Positions 1 through 5,771 of a DNA stretch of 26,729 nucleotides are shown one piece after another. The DNA is taken from positions 1 through 26,729 of IMG/VR virus record IMGVR_UViG_3300034073_003351; one strand, written 5' to 3'. Under the pieces are notes generated by a model. It worked only from the letters and a program-made list of their open reading frames with translations. It was not told the DNA's origin and ran no database searches. This DNA comes from a virus. Positions within the stretch are counted from its first letter, which is position 1. Each line of letters opens with the position of its first letter. Made by a program: the position numbers and the translations under genes.

Positions 1-75
1 GGCACCTACGGTGCCGGCCGGAAGGACCCGACCCCTCCGTCCGGAGTGCTCCGACCCCTCTACGCGGAGGGGAGC
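1..75. terminator. Hairpin cluster beyond ruvC; possible end of the early operon
   Basis: Three perfect inverted repeats lie in 75 bases: GGCACC/GGTGCC at 1-15 (3-base loop), CTCCG/CGGAG at 35-46, and CCCCTC/GAGGGG at 55-72 (6-base loop). The decamer CCGACCCCTC occurs twice, at 28-37 and 51-60. The cluster is just downstream of the ruvC stop on the minus strand. No T-run follows any stem, so a classic intrinsic terminator is not shown. The role is inferred from position only. Confidence 0.3.
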
Positions 76-106
76 AAAACGCAACACCTCAGAAAACCGC
101 TGCTTT

Positions 107-640
107 TCAGGCACTTTCGTGCATGACATGCGTTTTGTCCTTGTTTTCTTGTGGTTTCAGTGTGCCGCTCCTGACGTACCAGTGCGCGATCAGGGCCGCG
201 TCCGCTCGTCCGTCGTCCTTCGCCCTGGAGAACAGACGACGAATCGACGCCTGCGGATACAGCCTCATGGCGGCGCGACGGTGCTCGCCCTTGTCACGGC
301 TGACGCCGAGGTCGCGCGTCCACACCTGTGGGCGTACCAACGTGTACGGCAGCCCGAGACCAGCCAGCACGCCCTCGATGATTCCAAAGCCGCGCCCGAA
401 CGCGAAGCTCGACGTCGCCCCCGCGCCCTGAACTCCTTGAACGTGCTCGACGACGACATGCTCGATCGGGGCCATGATCTCCCCAAGCCGAAACAGCTCG
501 GCAGCGAGCCCGTGAGCATCTACAAGCCGCTTGCCGCGAACTTCAACCGTCGGCATATCGGTGACGCTTACTGACCTGTCGATCACCACGGCGATGGCTC
601 CGCTGACGCCCGGATCGATACCGACAATGCACGAGTTCAC
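107..640 (-). CDS. ruvC: RuvC-like Holliday junction resolvase
   Basis: This 177-aa protein has an RNase H-like fold typical of RuvC, which resolves branched DNA in recombination and before packaging. The first strand carries GIDPG with D9, the next acidic residue is E65 in VVVEHVQG, and the C-terminal pair is D143/D147 in DDGRADAAL. A glycine-rich stretch follows E65, as in phage and bacterial RuvC. I place the start at the GTG at 640: its TGA-overlapping GTGA links it to the upstream gene and AGGAG lies ten bases before it. A longer in-frame extension to 958 is Arg/Gly-rich and overlaps the upstream gene, so I reject it. It is the last recognised gene of the leftward recombination/replication operon. 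Family assignment is strong; the cellular substrate is inferred. Confidence 0.88.
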   Translation of the reverse strand: MNSCIVGIDPGVSGAIAVVIDRSVSVTDMPTVEVRGKRLVDAHGLAAELFRLGEIMAPIEHVVVEHVQGVQGAGATSSFAFGRGFGIIEGVLAGLGLPYTLVRPQVWTRDLGVSRDKGEHRRAAMRLYPQASIRRLFSRAKDDGRADAALIAHWYVRSGTLKPQENKDKTHVMHESA

Positions 641-1533
641 GGCTGCTCCTTCAACATCCGTAGCGACTCTAGCGCTCGCCGCCGCGCAGTATCGACGTCG
701 TCTACCACGTCGACTTCTGCCGCCGCCCGCCTGGCCTTGGCCTCTAGGTACTCCCGGCGGCGCTGGGCGGCCTCTGGGTCGATGGCAGCACGCTGCCACT
801 CCGCAGCGGCCTCGGCCGCCGACCGGCGATCGTCGGTAGGCCGCGCCGCGGCCGGCTTTTGATCGTTCACAGAGTCGTAGCGGCCCTGCAAAACCCGCCG
901 TACAAACCGGGGACCGCAAAACTGGGGAAGCCCAACGGCCGTCCTGAAGTATTTGCATGCCCGTAGGCGGGCGATCGCGTTCAGGGCTTCATCCAGCCAG
1001 CCTTCCTCGGAAAGCCGCTCTAGGGCCTCGTCTGGTGGCTCAGAGGGGGTCCAGCGCTCCCCCGCACCGGCGTTCCATGCCGTCCGAAGGATTTCCCACC
1101 GCTCCGCCGGAACCTCGCGCACGCACGCGGGCGGAGGAGGAGGAATTTCTTCTCTTCTCTTCTCTGGTAACGCTTCTGTAACGCTCGCAGCGTTACGGAA
1201 GCGTTTCACTCTCGCTTTCGTCAACGCCCGAGCTTTTGCGGTGTCGCTGCAATGCCGGTCAAACCGGGGAAACGATAGCCCTTGGCTCGTTTCCTCCAGC
1301 CATCCAACCCGCACCATTTCGACCGCAAACCCTGGGCACCGAACCGTCCGGTCAACCCAATCCATCCCCAAGCCGTCCGCCTGCCCTTCCGTGGTGTGCC
1401 TGTCCACCCACGACCAAATCCGGTGCAATTTTCCGACGACACTGTCTTCGTCAATCCGACAAGCCGCGGCAATCCGGATTACTGCCGGATCGTCCCCTAG
1501 GTCGTGCCTCATCTTCAGCCAATCACCGGCCAT
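637..1533 (-). CDS. Phage replication initiator-like protein (replisome organiser type)
   Basis: This 298-aa protein has the layout of phage replication proteins (lambda O / DnaD-like replisome organisers). The N-terminal 110 residues look like a winged-helix domain with the recurring pattern W-L-K-M-R-x-D-L-x-D-D-P near residue 5 and V-V-G-K-L-x-R-I-W near residue 32. A Lys/Arg-rich linker and a poly-proline stretch follow, then a C-terminal region with KYFRTAVGLPQF and a charged helical tail. It would bind the origin and recruit host helicase; this is inference from family layout. The start at ATG 1533 is preceded by AAGGAGG; a longer start at 1596 would run far into the neighbour. It overlaps its upstream gene by 11 bp and ruvC by 4 bp. 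The linker DNA contains a large palindrome, described separately. Confidence 0.68.
   Translation of the reverse strand: MAGDWLKMRHDLGDDPAVIRIAAACRIDEDSVVGKLHRIWSWVDRHTTEGQADGLGMDWVDRTVRCPGFAVEMVRVGWLEETSQGLSFPRFDRHCSDTAKARALTKARVKRFRNAASVTEALPEKRREEIPPPPPACVREVPAERWEILRTAWNAGAGERWTPSEPPDEALERLSEEGWLDEALNAIARLRACKYFRTAVGLPQFCGPRFVRRVLQGRYDSVNDQKPAAARPTDDRRSAAEAAAEWQRAAIDPEAAQRRREYLEAKARRAAAEVDVVDDVDTARRRALESLRMLKEQP
1141..1205. repeat. Iteron-like palindrome and polypyrimidine tract; candidate replication origin
   Basis: Two 17-base arms at 1169-1185 and 1189-1205 are reverse complements with one mismatch, separated by CGC. Each arm contains AACGC twice, as AACGCTTC and GTAACGCT or their complements. 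Beside it, 1147-1166 is almost pure pyrimidine on the plus strand, with TTCTC repeated three times. All of this lies in the linker part of the replication-initiator-like gene, the same arrangement as the lambda origin inside gene O. The origin role is inferred. Confidence 0.5.
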
Positions 1534-1840
1534 CCTTGGCCTCCTTGATGCAATATTCGGATTCCCCGCCAGCCACCTCGCGCCCCGTCCGCTCAACGAG
1601 CCCTTCGCGGCGCAGGTCTGGCAAGCGCTTCGAAACCGCGGCCACGGTCAGCCCGGCGCGCTTGGCGATTTCCGTCTGCCCGGCCGGTCCGGCCGACAAG
1701 GCCTCGAGCACCTTGGCAGAGTGTCCAGCAACCGGAGCCCGCTTCGCTGCCGCGTGCGAGGTAGGGGGATCGCTCGCCCGGGCCTGTGGCTGGGCAAACA
1801 ACGGCCCGTAATCAACCGTCTGTGGCCAGTAGTCGCTCAC
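1523..1840 (-). CDS. Small winged-helix DNA-binding protein
   Basis: This 105-aa protein has a MarR-like winged-helix core at residues 40-90: a helix around VLEALSAGP, T-E-I-A-K-R-A-G-L as the helix-turn part, V-S-K-R-L-P-D-L-R-R-E-G-L-V as the recognition helix, then ERTG as the wing. The N-terminal S-D-P-P-T-S-H-A-A-A stretch is common in phage proteins of this size. The GTG start at 1840 overlaps the stop of the preceding gene as GTGA and has GGGAGG upstream. It probably regulates transcription or helps load replication proteins; the target is unknown. It sits directly upstream of, and overlaps, the replication-initiator-like gene. Confidence 0.66.
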   Translation of the reverse strand: MSDYWPQTVDYGPLFAQPQARASDPPTSHAAAKRAPVAGHSAKVLEALSAGPAGQTEIAKRAGLTVAAVSKRLPDLRREGLVERTGREVAGGESEYCIKEAKDGR

Positions 1841-2049
1841 GACTGCGCCCTCCCGGCCTCGGCCAACAACCGCGCGTCCAGGTCTTTGTTGACGTCCCGC
1901 AACGCCCGCACGAGCATCATCGTGTGGGCGTTTTCGTCGACCAAATTCCTGACTGCTGCCGTGAGCCGCGCGTTTTCTTGGCGGAGCCCCCTCATTTCCC
2001 TGCGAACGTCATCCAGCGTCCGCCACCGTTGTGCGATCCATCGCAACAT
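1837..2049 (-). CDS. Small coiled-coil protein of unknown function
   Basis: This 70-aa protein starts MLRWIAQRWRTL and continues with heptad-like Leu/Val/Ala spacing (MRGLRQENARLTAAV, then LVRALRDVNKDLDARL), so a short coiled coil spanning most of its length is likely. No catalytic motif is visible. The ATG at 2049 has AAGGAG seven bases upstream; an in-frame start at 2127 would add an Arg/Gly-rich tract and is less likely. It lies between two other small early genes and overlaps the winged-helix gene by 4 bp. I do not recognise the family. Confidence 0.6.
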   Translation of the reverse strand: MLRWIAQRWRTLDDVRREMRGLRQENARLTAAVRNLVDENAHTMMLVRALRDVNKDLDARLLAEAGRAQS

Positions 2050-2051
2050 GG

Positions 2052-2153
2052 TCAAGCTCCTTCGTGTACCAGCTCCTCGATCACGTCGGCCCCGACGTCC
2101 ACCACGAACGTCGCCGGCCATCCGCACACCACGAACACCTGCGGCTCATCCAT
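2052..2153 (-). CDS. 33-aa early peptide, hypothetical
   Basis: A short frame encodes MDEPQVFVVCGWPATF followed by an acidic, hydrophobic second half ending HEGA. It fills the gap between two better supported genes: it overlaps the upstream one by 8 bp and ends 2 bases before the next ATG. A GGGAGGGAGG tract lies 8-10 bases before its ATG. A competing start at 2149 gives an Arg/Trp-rich 22-aa peptide, which looks less protein-like. Expression is unproven. Confidence 0.42.
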   Translation of the reverse strand: MDEPQVFVVCGWPATFVVDVGADVIEELVHEGA

Positions 2154-2355
2154 TGGTGACGACCTCCCTCCCAAACATCTCGTTGGTCAGCGTTTTGGCA
2201 CGCTCCGCCACGAGCACGCTCAGTTCCGCAGACTCCACGCGTTGCAGTTGGGTTGTCAGACGAACGCCGTCCCAATGCACTAGCTCGCCGAGCGACTGGG
2301 ACGTGCAAATGTGCCTCTCGATCCGTTCAAACGCCTTCGATTTCGCCTTTGCCAC
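2146..2355 (-). CDS. Small early protein of unknown function
   Basis: This 69-aa protein begins MAKAKSKAFERIERHIC, a basic helix, and continues as mostly helical sequence (ELSVLVAERAKTLTNEMFG). No known motif is seen. The start is GTG at 2355 with GAGGTG seven bases upstream. It follows the SSB-like gene by 9 bases in the same direction and overlaps the next small frame, so it belongs to the early operon. The basic start could suit nucleic-acid contact, but this is only a guess. Confidence 0.55.
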   Translation of the reverse strand: MAKAKSKAFERIERHICTSQSLGELVHWDGVRLTTQLQRVESAELSVLVAERAKTLTNEMFGREVVTNG

Positions 2356-2364
2356 GATTGCACC

Positions 2365-2898
2365 TCAGAAGGGGATGTCGTCGGGAGCCAGATCCACCGG
2401 CTTGGTTGCCTTCGCCGCGCCGCGCGGCTTGCTTGCTTTGGTCGCCGCCGGCGGGAGGCCCGGCGGGTCGACGTCAACCGATCCAGGCGGCAGCCACAGC
2501 TTCACGATCGGGAACACTTTGTCGCTCCCTTCGGGCCGGTAGTGCTCCACCTCGACCTCGACCGTGCGATCTACCAACTGCCGCTCGTCAATCCGCTCGC
2601 CGGCCAACGGTGCGGCCAGCCCGGCCGACTCAAAGGCCTTGGCGATCACCTTGGCCCGGTGTGCCGGGATGTTGGCCGTGAACGGCACGCGGTGCTCGCC
2701 CACAATGGCCTGGAGCTTCACCGACAGCTCCCAACCGTTTGGGTTCTCCGGCCACTTTCCAGCCTTGTACTGGTTTTTGCGCCGGCCGGCCTCGACTACC
2801 ATGCACAGGTTTTTGCCGGCCGGCGGGATTGCAGGGCATTCCGATTCCGCGGCCGCGGATGCTGTGCCGGTCGCCAACTCGTCAAACTCGTCGATCAT
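2365..2898 (-). CDS. SSB-like / DUF669-type single-strand DNA-binding protein
   Basis: This 177-aa protein ends in A-P-D-D-I-P-F, the acidic tip by which bacterial and phage SSB proteins dock partner enzymes. A compact beta-rich core (about 25-145) contains GKNLCMVVEAGRRKNQYKAG and WELSVKLQAIVGEHR, followed by a Pro/Ala/Lys-rich disordered linker. Proteins of this kind (DUF669-like) usually follow Sak4/RecA-like ATPases in phage recombination operons, as here with one small gene between. It probably coats single-stranded DNA during annealing or replication. The ATG at 2898 overlaps the previous stop as ATGA and has GGAGGAG upstream. The tip motif and context are seen; DNA binding is inferred. 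Confidence 0.65.
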   Translation of the reverse strand: MIDEFDELATGTASAAAESECPAIPPAGKNLCMVVEAGRRKNQYKAGKWPENPNGWELSVKLQAIVGEHRVPFTANIPAHRAKVIAKAFESAGLAAPLAGERIDERQLVDRTVEVEVEHYRPEGSDKVFPIVKLWLPPGSVDVDPPGLPPAATKASKPRGAAKATKPVDLAPDDIPF

Positions 2899-3137
2899 CG
2901 CTCCTCCATTGCTGTTTGCATGTCTGGGACGTGCGGGGTTCCGACCCGCACGATCGCGTCCGCTCCGCCGCGGGCCACGTCCTCGATTTCGTCCAACGCC
3001 TTTGAGATGCTCACTTGGCCACGCCTCGCCTGAGTGACCAAAGACTCGATTCGATCGAGCCGGTCATACACGGCCTTTTGCCGTGCCTGCTCAATGCGGC
3101 GCTTCGCCGCCCACGGTGTTTCATCGTGCCACGGCAT
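2895..3137 (-). CDS. Small helical protein between Sak4-like ATPase and SSB-like protein
   Basis: This 80-aa protein starts MPWHDETPWAAKRRIEQ and is rich in charged residues with Leu/Ile spacing (YDRLDRIESLVTQARRG, SKALDEIEDVA), suggesting two helices or a short coiled coil. The ATG at 3137 is preceded by GAGGAGGT; a longer frame from 3353 would be Arg/Ser-rich and lies inside the ATPase gene. It overlaps the ATPase end by 17 bp and the SSB-like start by 4 bp, so it is coupled to both. An accessory role in recombination is possible but unsupported by any motif. Confidence 0.58.
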   Translation of the reverse strand: MPWHDETPWAAKRRIEQARQKAVYDRLDRIESLVTQARRGQVSISKALDEIEDVARGGADAIVRVGTPHVPDMQTAMEER

Positions 3138-4098
3138 CGCCCACCTCCTCGCTTGCCCACGGCTCGCCGGCAACCGGCGGTTCGATTTCGTTGTGACGCG
3201 ACTGCACCGCGGACCGTAGGCGTTCCGCCTGGTCCGTCGTGAGCTGCTGATCCGACTCATAGGCGTCGATCTTGTCGCCCATCTTGCCCAGCGTGCGGAG
3301 GTCCTTCGCGCTTGCGATGAACGCTGCCATGCGTTCGTGGAGCGGCTCCTCATGCTCTTCCACCTCGACCGCTACGGCGTCGACCGCCTGGAACACCGGG
3401 AGCAACGGCTTGATCGCCAGCGGCATCGTCTCCGGCAGCCCAAACCTGTTTTTCGCGTCCCACGCGGCGCACCGCTGAGCGTGCATCGCTCGCTCCTTGC
3501 CGCCGCGCCCCTTGGTCCGGCCGTCCTCGCCCTCGACCAAGGCCGTTCGGTAGTTCAGGAACAGGAGCAAGTCGGCCCATTCCTTGAACAACGGGGACAC
3601 CGCCTTCGAGAGCTTCAGCTCCCACCGGTCGTACCCGTCGGTTTCGTCCGGCGGGCTCACCCGCACGACCTTCGCGTGAGCCACCCACACGACGTTCAGC
3701 CCGCGGTCGATCAACTGGTCGCACAGCGTGAGCAGGGCAGCCATCCGCTCGCCGAGCATGACGTGCCCCTTGCCGAACCCGTACGCCTCGATCGAGTCCT
3801 TCTTGTCCTTCCGCAGCATTGAGTCGATCGCGAACCGCTCAGCCCAGTCGGCCGAGTCGATCACGATCGTCTGGTAACCTTCGGCATCCCTCGACAGCGA
3901 CAGGATCGCCCCCTCGAGGTCGGCCAGGCTCTTGCAATGCACGCGATCGCACTCGATCCGTTTGCTGCCGCGCTCCGTGTCCAAAATCAGCGGCTTCGGT
4001 GCCTGTGTCGCCAGGGTGGTTTTCCCGATGCCCTCCGGCCCGTACATCACCGCCTTGACAGGTGCCCGCTCCTGCCCCTTCACGATCTTCAGTCCCAT
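3121..4098 (-). CDS. Sak4/RecA-like phage recombination ATPase
   Basis: This 325-aa protein belongs to the phage P-loop proteins related to RecA/Rad51 (Sak4 type). The Walker A motif GPEGIGKTT is at residues 20-28 and Walker B TIVIDSADW at 77-85. A core strand VVWVAHAKVV near 135-144 resembles the region after Walker B in RecA folds. The C-terminal third (after about 240) is acidic and helical, with no extra domain I recognise. Such ATPases promote single-strand annealing together with an SSB, which fits the SSB-like gene just downstream. The ATG at 4098 has GGAGG upstream and overlaps the preceding gene by 10 bp. Family-level call is confident; assignment as Sak4 rather than another P-loop subfamily is from layout and neighbours. 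Confidence 0.8.
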   Translation of the reverse strand: MGLKIVKGQERAPVKAVMYGPEGIGKTTLATQAPKPLILDTERGSKRIECDRVHCKSLADLEGAILSLSRDAEGYQTIVIDSADWAERFAIDSMLRKDKKDSIEAYGFGKGHVMLGERMAALLTLCDQLIDRGLNVVWVAHAKVVRVSPPDETDGYDRWELKLSKAVSPLFKEWADLLLFLNYRTALVEGEDGRTKGRGGKERAMHAQRCAAWDAKNRFGLPETMPLAIKPLLPVFQAVDAVAVEVEEHEEPLHERMAAFIASAKDLRTLGKMGDKIDAYESDQQLTTDQAERLRSAVQSRHNEIEPPVAGEPWASEEVGDAVAR

Positions 4099-4301
4099 TG
4101 TGAACCTCCAGTTCCATCCGCAAACCGCCCCACCTGGGCCGCTGCACTCCGCAGGGCCAACCAGTCAGCCGGGTCGATCCGATACAGTCCTCGATCCACT
4201 CGGTCCGCAGTGCCCAGCACGTGTCGCACGATCGTGAGTAGCCGCTGCATGCGGGCCTGCTGCACAACCTTCGACGGTGCCGGTATGTCAGCCGTTGGCA
4301 T
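4089..4301 (-). CDS. Small early protein of unknown function
   Basis: This 70-aa protein starts MPTADIPAPSKVVQQARM and contains a helical run LLTIVRHVLGTADRV followed by YRIDPADWLALRSAAAQVG. No recognised motif. ATG 4301 is favoured over GTG 4307 because GAGGAGG stands at a normal distance from the ATG but touches the GTG. It is sandwiched between csrA (14 bp overlap) and the Sak4-like gene (10 bp overlap), so it is translated as part of that block. Confidence 0.55.
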   Translation of the reverse strand: MPTADIPAPSKVVQQARMQRLLTIVRHVLGTADRVDRGLYRIDPADWLALRSAAAQVGRFADGTGGSQWD

Positions 4302-4491
4302 CGCCACCCTCCTCGCCTTCTGTCAGCCGCAGCCGTCTCGCCAGCTCGTCCCGCACCACGATCGTGCTCTGCGGGGCGTCCACGCCGATCCGTACCTTGT
4401 CGCCGCGAATGGCGACCACCGCGACGGTGATGCACTCGCGGCCCGTCTCCAGCACGAGCGACTCCCCGGCCTTCCGCGTCAAGACAAGCAT
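4288..4491 (-). CDS. csrA: CsrA-family RNA-binding regulator encoded by the phage
   Basis: This 67-aa protein matches the CsrA/RsmA family over its whole length: MLVLTRKAGESLVL at the N-terminus, ITVAVVAIRGDKVRIGVDAP in the middle (positions 21-40) and IVVRDELARRL at 44-54. R6 and R47 correspond to the conserved RNA-contacting arginines. CsrA dimers bind GGA motifs in mRNA leaders and change translation or stability. The ATG at 4491 has AGGAAA upstream; the frame extends upstream to 4608 but that part is unlike CsrA. It overlaps the zinc-type gene by 13 bp and the next small gene by 14 bp, so it is a true member of the early operon. Its targets, host or phage, are not known. Confidence 0.9.
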   Translation of the reverse strand: MLVLTRKAGESLVLETGRECITVAVVAIRGDKVRIGVDAPQSTIVVRDELARRLRLTEGEEGGDANG

Positions 4492-4907
4492 GGTGTTTCC
4501 TGAGCCAGCTGGCCCGCCGTGGCTCGCTGGCGTTGCTCCTTCCGAACGCCGCTCCGTCGCGGCTCCGTTCCGCTGCGATCCGTCGCCGCGGCCTCCTTGT
4601 CGGTCCACGTGCCGTTCAGCAGCACAGCCCTCTCGCCGAATCGCTCCTTGGCCTCCCGGGCAACTGACAGCCGCAGCAATGTGCTCGCGTCTTCCGTCAT
4701 GGCCTCGGACAACGCCTCGCGGATTCCGGCAATCTCGATTGCTAACTCAGAGAGGACAGCATCGGCCGCCAGCCGGTCGCGCGCCGCGATCCGGCGATCG
4801 AGGCTCAACAGTTCGACGGCATCCACCGGCAGACACCGGCCACAGGCCTCGCATTTCCGCAGCCTGTCGGCAGCCCGCTGGCAGGCCTTGCCGGCCGCCC
4901 GAATCAA
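4479..4907 (-). CDS. Helical protein with CxxCxxC cluster, unknown function
   Basis: About 142 aa if it starts at TTG 4907, which overlaps the previous stop as TTGA. Three cysteines in CEACGRC (residues 19-25) could bind zinc, perhaps with C9 as a fourth ligand. The rest is a long acidic/basic helix-rich region (LSELAIEIAGIREALSEAM, then LLRLSVAREAKERFG) ending in a Thr/Arg/Gln-rich tail. No good ribosome site precedes the TTG, so the start is uncertain; earlier GTG codons near 4970 are also possible. It lies between the operon's first gene and csrA. Function unknown. Confidence 0.5.
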   Translation of the reverse strand: MIRAAGKACQRAADRLRKCEACGRCLPVDAVELLSLDRRIAARDRLAADAVLSELAIEIAGIREALSEAMTEDASTLLRLSVAREAKERFGERAVLLNGTWTDKEAAATDRSGTEPRRSGVRKEQRQRATAGQLAQETPCLS

Positions 4908-5119
4908 CGCTCGGCGAGCAGATCCTGTAGCAGCGGCGGACAGTGCGGGGCCTGCCACCGCCACCGCGTCATGCCGCGTCGCGCCCGCTCCTCGCGCGGC
5001 GACCACCGCATCCGCAGAGCCGATGCCATGAGTTGAATGGTCTCGGGCGTCGGATCGGCAGCCCGCTCTTGGCTTCCGTGCTCGCGGTATGGCTCGCCGC
5101 CGGTCAGTCGGTAGTACAT
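4904..5119 (-). CDS. First gene of the early operon, small protein of unknown function
   Basis: This 71-aa protein begins MYYRLTGGEPYREHGSQ and has PETIQLMASALRMRWSPREERARRG in its middle (residues 25-50, partly quoted by pattern), followed by a Trp/Pro-rich end. ATG 5119 is preceded by AGGAGGAG, one of the strongest ribosome sites in the window, and lies about 110 bases after the predicted promoter. As the first gene of the leftward operon it should be strongly expressed early. I do not recognise the family; the M-R-W-S-P-R-E-E patch suggests a short helix for protein or nucleic-acid contact, without proof. Confidence 0.58.
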   Translation of the reverse strand: MYYRLTGGEPYREHGSQERAADPTPETIQLMASALRMRWSPREERARRGMTRWRWQAPHCPPLLQDLLAER

Positions 5120-5201
5120 CGGCTCCTCCTGTGGTTGCGGAGGGGCCGCTGGCGTGCTTCCGTGCTCGCGTTGTCATTCGGCGGTCCCTCGCCTGTGCTC
5201 C

Positions 5202-5220
5202 GCTGACCGCGGTGGTCAGC
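5202..5220. repeat. Perfect 7-bp inverted repeat in the early leader
   Basis: GCTGACC and GGTCAGC form a perfect inverted repeat with a 5-base loop, between the predicted promoter and the first early gene. In RNA it makes a stable leader hairpin; in DNA it could be a protein binding site. No T-run follows on either strand. Confidence 0.5.
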
Positions 5221-5230
5221 GTTGGGGGAG

Positions 5231-5259
5231 AGAGTACGCATCCGTAATAACTCGGTCAA
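5231..5259 (-). promoter_or_regulatory. Predicted leftward early promoter
   Basis: On the minus strand TTGACC (5259-5254, five of six matches to the -35 consensus) is followed after 17 bases by TACTCT (5236-5231, a weak -10). It points at the operon starting at 5119. The -35 box lies inside the spacer of the inverted repeat at 5243-5273, so a bound repressor would block it. Confidence 0.55.
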
Positions 5260-5286
5260 GCCCAGTTATTACGCGGCAGAAATAAC
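5243..5286. promoter_or_regulatory. Operator-like inverted repeat with a third half-site
   Basis: CGTAATAACT (5243-5252) and AGTTATTACG (5264-5273) are perfect 10-bp complements separated by 11 bases. A third AATAAC core stands at 5281-5286. The set surrounds the -35 box of the leftward promoter and lies next to the HTH regulator gene, whose product is the natural candidate to bind it. Symmetry is seen; binding is inferred. Confidence 0.6.
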
Positions 5287-5299
5287 AGTGAAACTCCGG

Positions 5300-5548
5300 C
5301 TACGGGACGAGCTTTTCGAGCTTGACACCCAGTGCCTTTGCGATGGCTTGGACCGTTTCGAGGCGAGGAGAGGCGATGCGGCCCGTAAGAATGCGGTTGA
5401 GCGTCGGGAACTTGATGCCGGCCGCGTCGGCCACTTCGTCCAGGTGAAGGCCGCGGGCGTCGGCAAGCCGCTCGATGCGCTGCCCAATCGGAGTCCTCGG
5501 CAAACGCTTTGGCCTGCCTCCCGCGTGTCTGTCGCCAACTGTGGCCAT
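5300..5548 (-). CDS. XRE/Cro-CI family phage regulator
   Basis: This 82-aa protein has a basic lead (RHAGGRPKRLPRTP) and an XRE-type helix-turn-helix from about 22 to 80: IGQRIERLADARGLHLDEVAD, then the turn and recognition helix AAGIKFPTLNRILTGR, and a final helix pair TVQAIAKALGVKLEKL. It is the size of a Cro-like or truncated CI-like repressor with no protease or dimer domain. I choose ATG 5548, with GGAGG eight bases upstream; earlier in-frame ATGs at 5563, 5569 and 5587 lack such a site. It sits between the integrase and the early operon, beside operator-like repeats, as expected of the lysis-lysogeny switch regulator. Direction of control (repressor or Cro-like) is not shown. Confidence 0.78.
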   Translation of the reverse strand: MATVGDRHAGGRPKRLPRTPIGQRIERLADARGLHLDEVADAAGIKFPTLNRILTGRIASPRLETVQAIAKALGVKLEKLVP

Positions 5549-5613
5549 TTTCGACGCCTCCATGGTCATCGTTTGACTTCGGCTCATCCCAAGGCAAAGG
5601 TCGAAGTAGAGAT

Positions 5614-5687
5614 CCGCCCGGCGGCACTCCACAGAGTGCCGACCGGGCGGTCGAATGGCGGGGGTAGGATTCGGGGGTATGACCCCC
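5614..5687. repeat. 16-bp stem hairpin and GGGGGTA repeats between regulator and integrase
   Basis: CCGCCCGG CGGCACTC (5614-5629) pairs with GAGTGCCG and CCGGGCGG (5634-5641 and 5643-5650): a 16-bp stem with a single bulged A and loop CACA. Next, GGGGGTA occurs at 5660-5666 and 5673-5679, and the second copy forms GGGGGT/ACCCCC around ATG (5673-5687). No T-run follows. It may be a terminator, a leader structure, or protein sites (integrase arm or regulator). The rest of the 223-base gap between the genes shows no convincing promoter. Confidence 0.5.
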
Positions 5688-5771
5688 AGACCCCGCAAAA
5701 CCGGACCGCGGAGCAGACCGGCAAGACATGGCACGGAAGCGTGAGCTATCCCTTTGGTGGAGGTACACGCG

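Noticed and set aside
641-958. N-terminal extension of the RuvC frame
   Set aside because: It overlaps the replication gene, is Arg/Gly-rich and the GTG at 640 has an AGGAG and a GTGA overlap.
953-2542. Long plus-strand open frame (529 codons)
   Set aside because: It is Arg/Ser/Pro-rich without domains and lies antisense to several coupled minus-strand genes with ribosome sites; a high-GC shadow.
2773-2827. Two copies of GGTTTTTGC followed by CCGGCCGGC
   Set aside because: They fall in codons of the SSB-like gene (Lys-Asn segments); only two imperfect copies, so probably coincidence.
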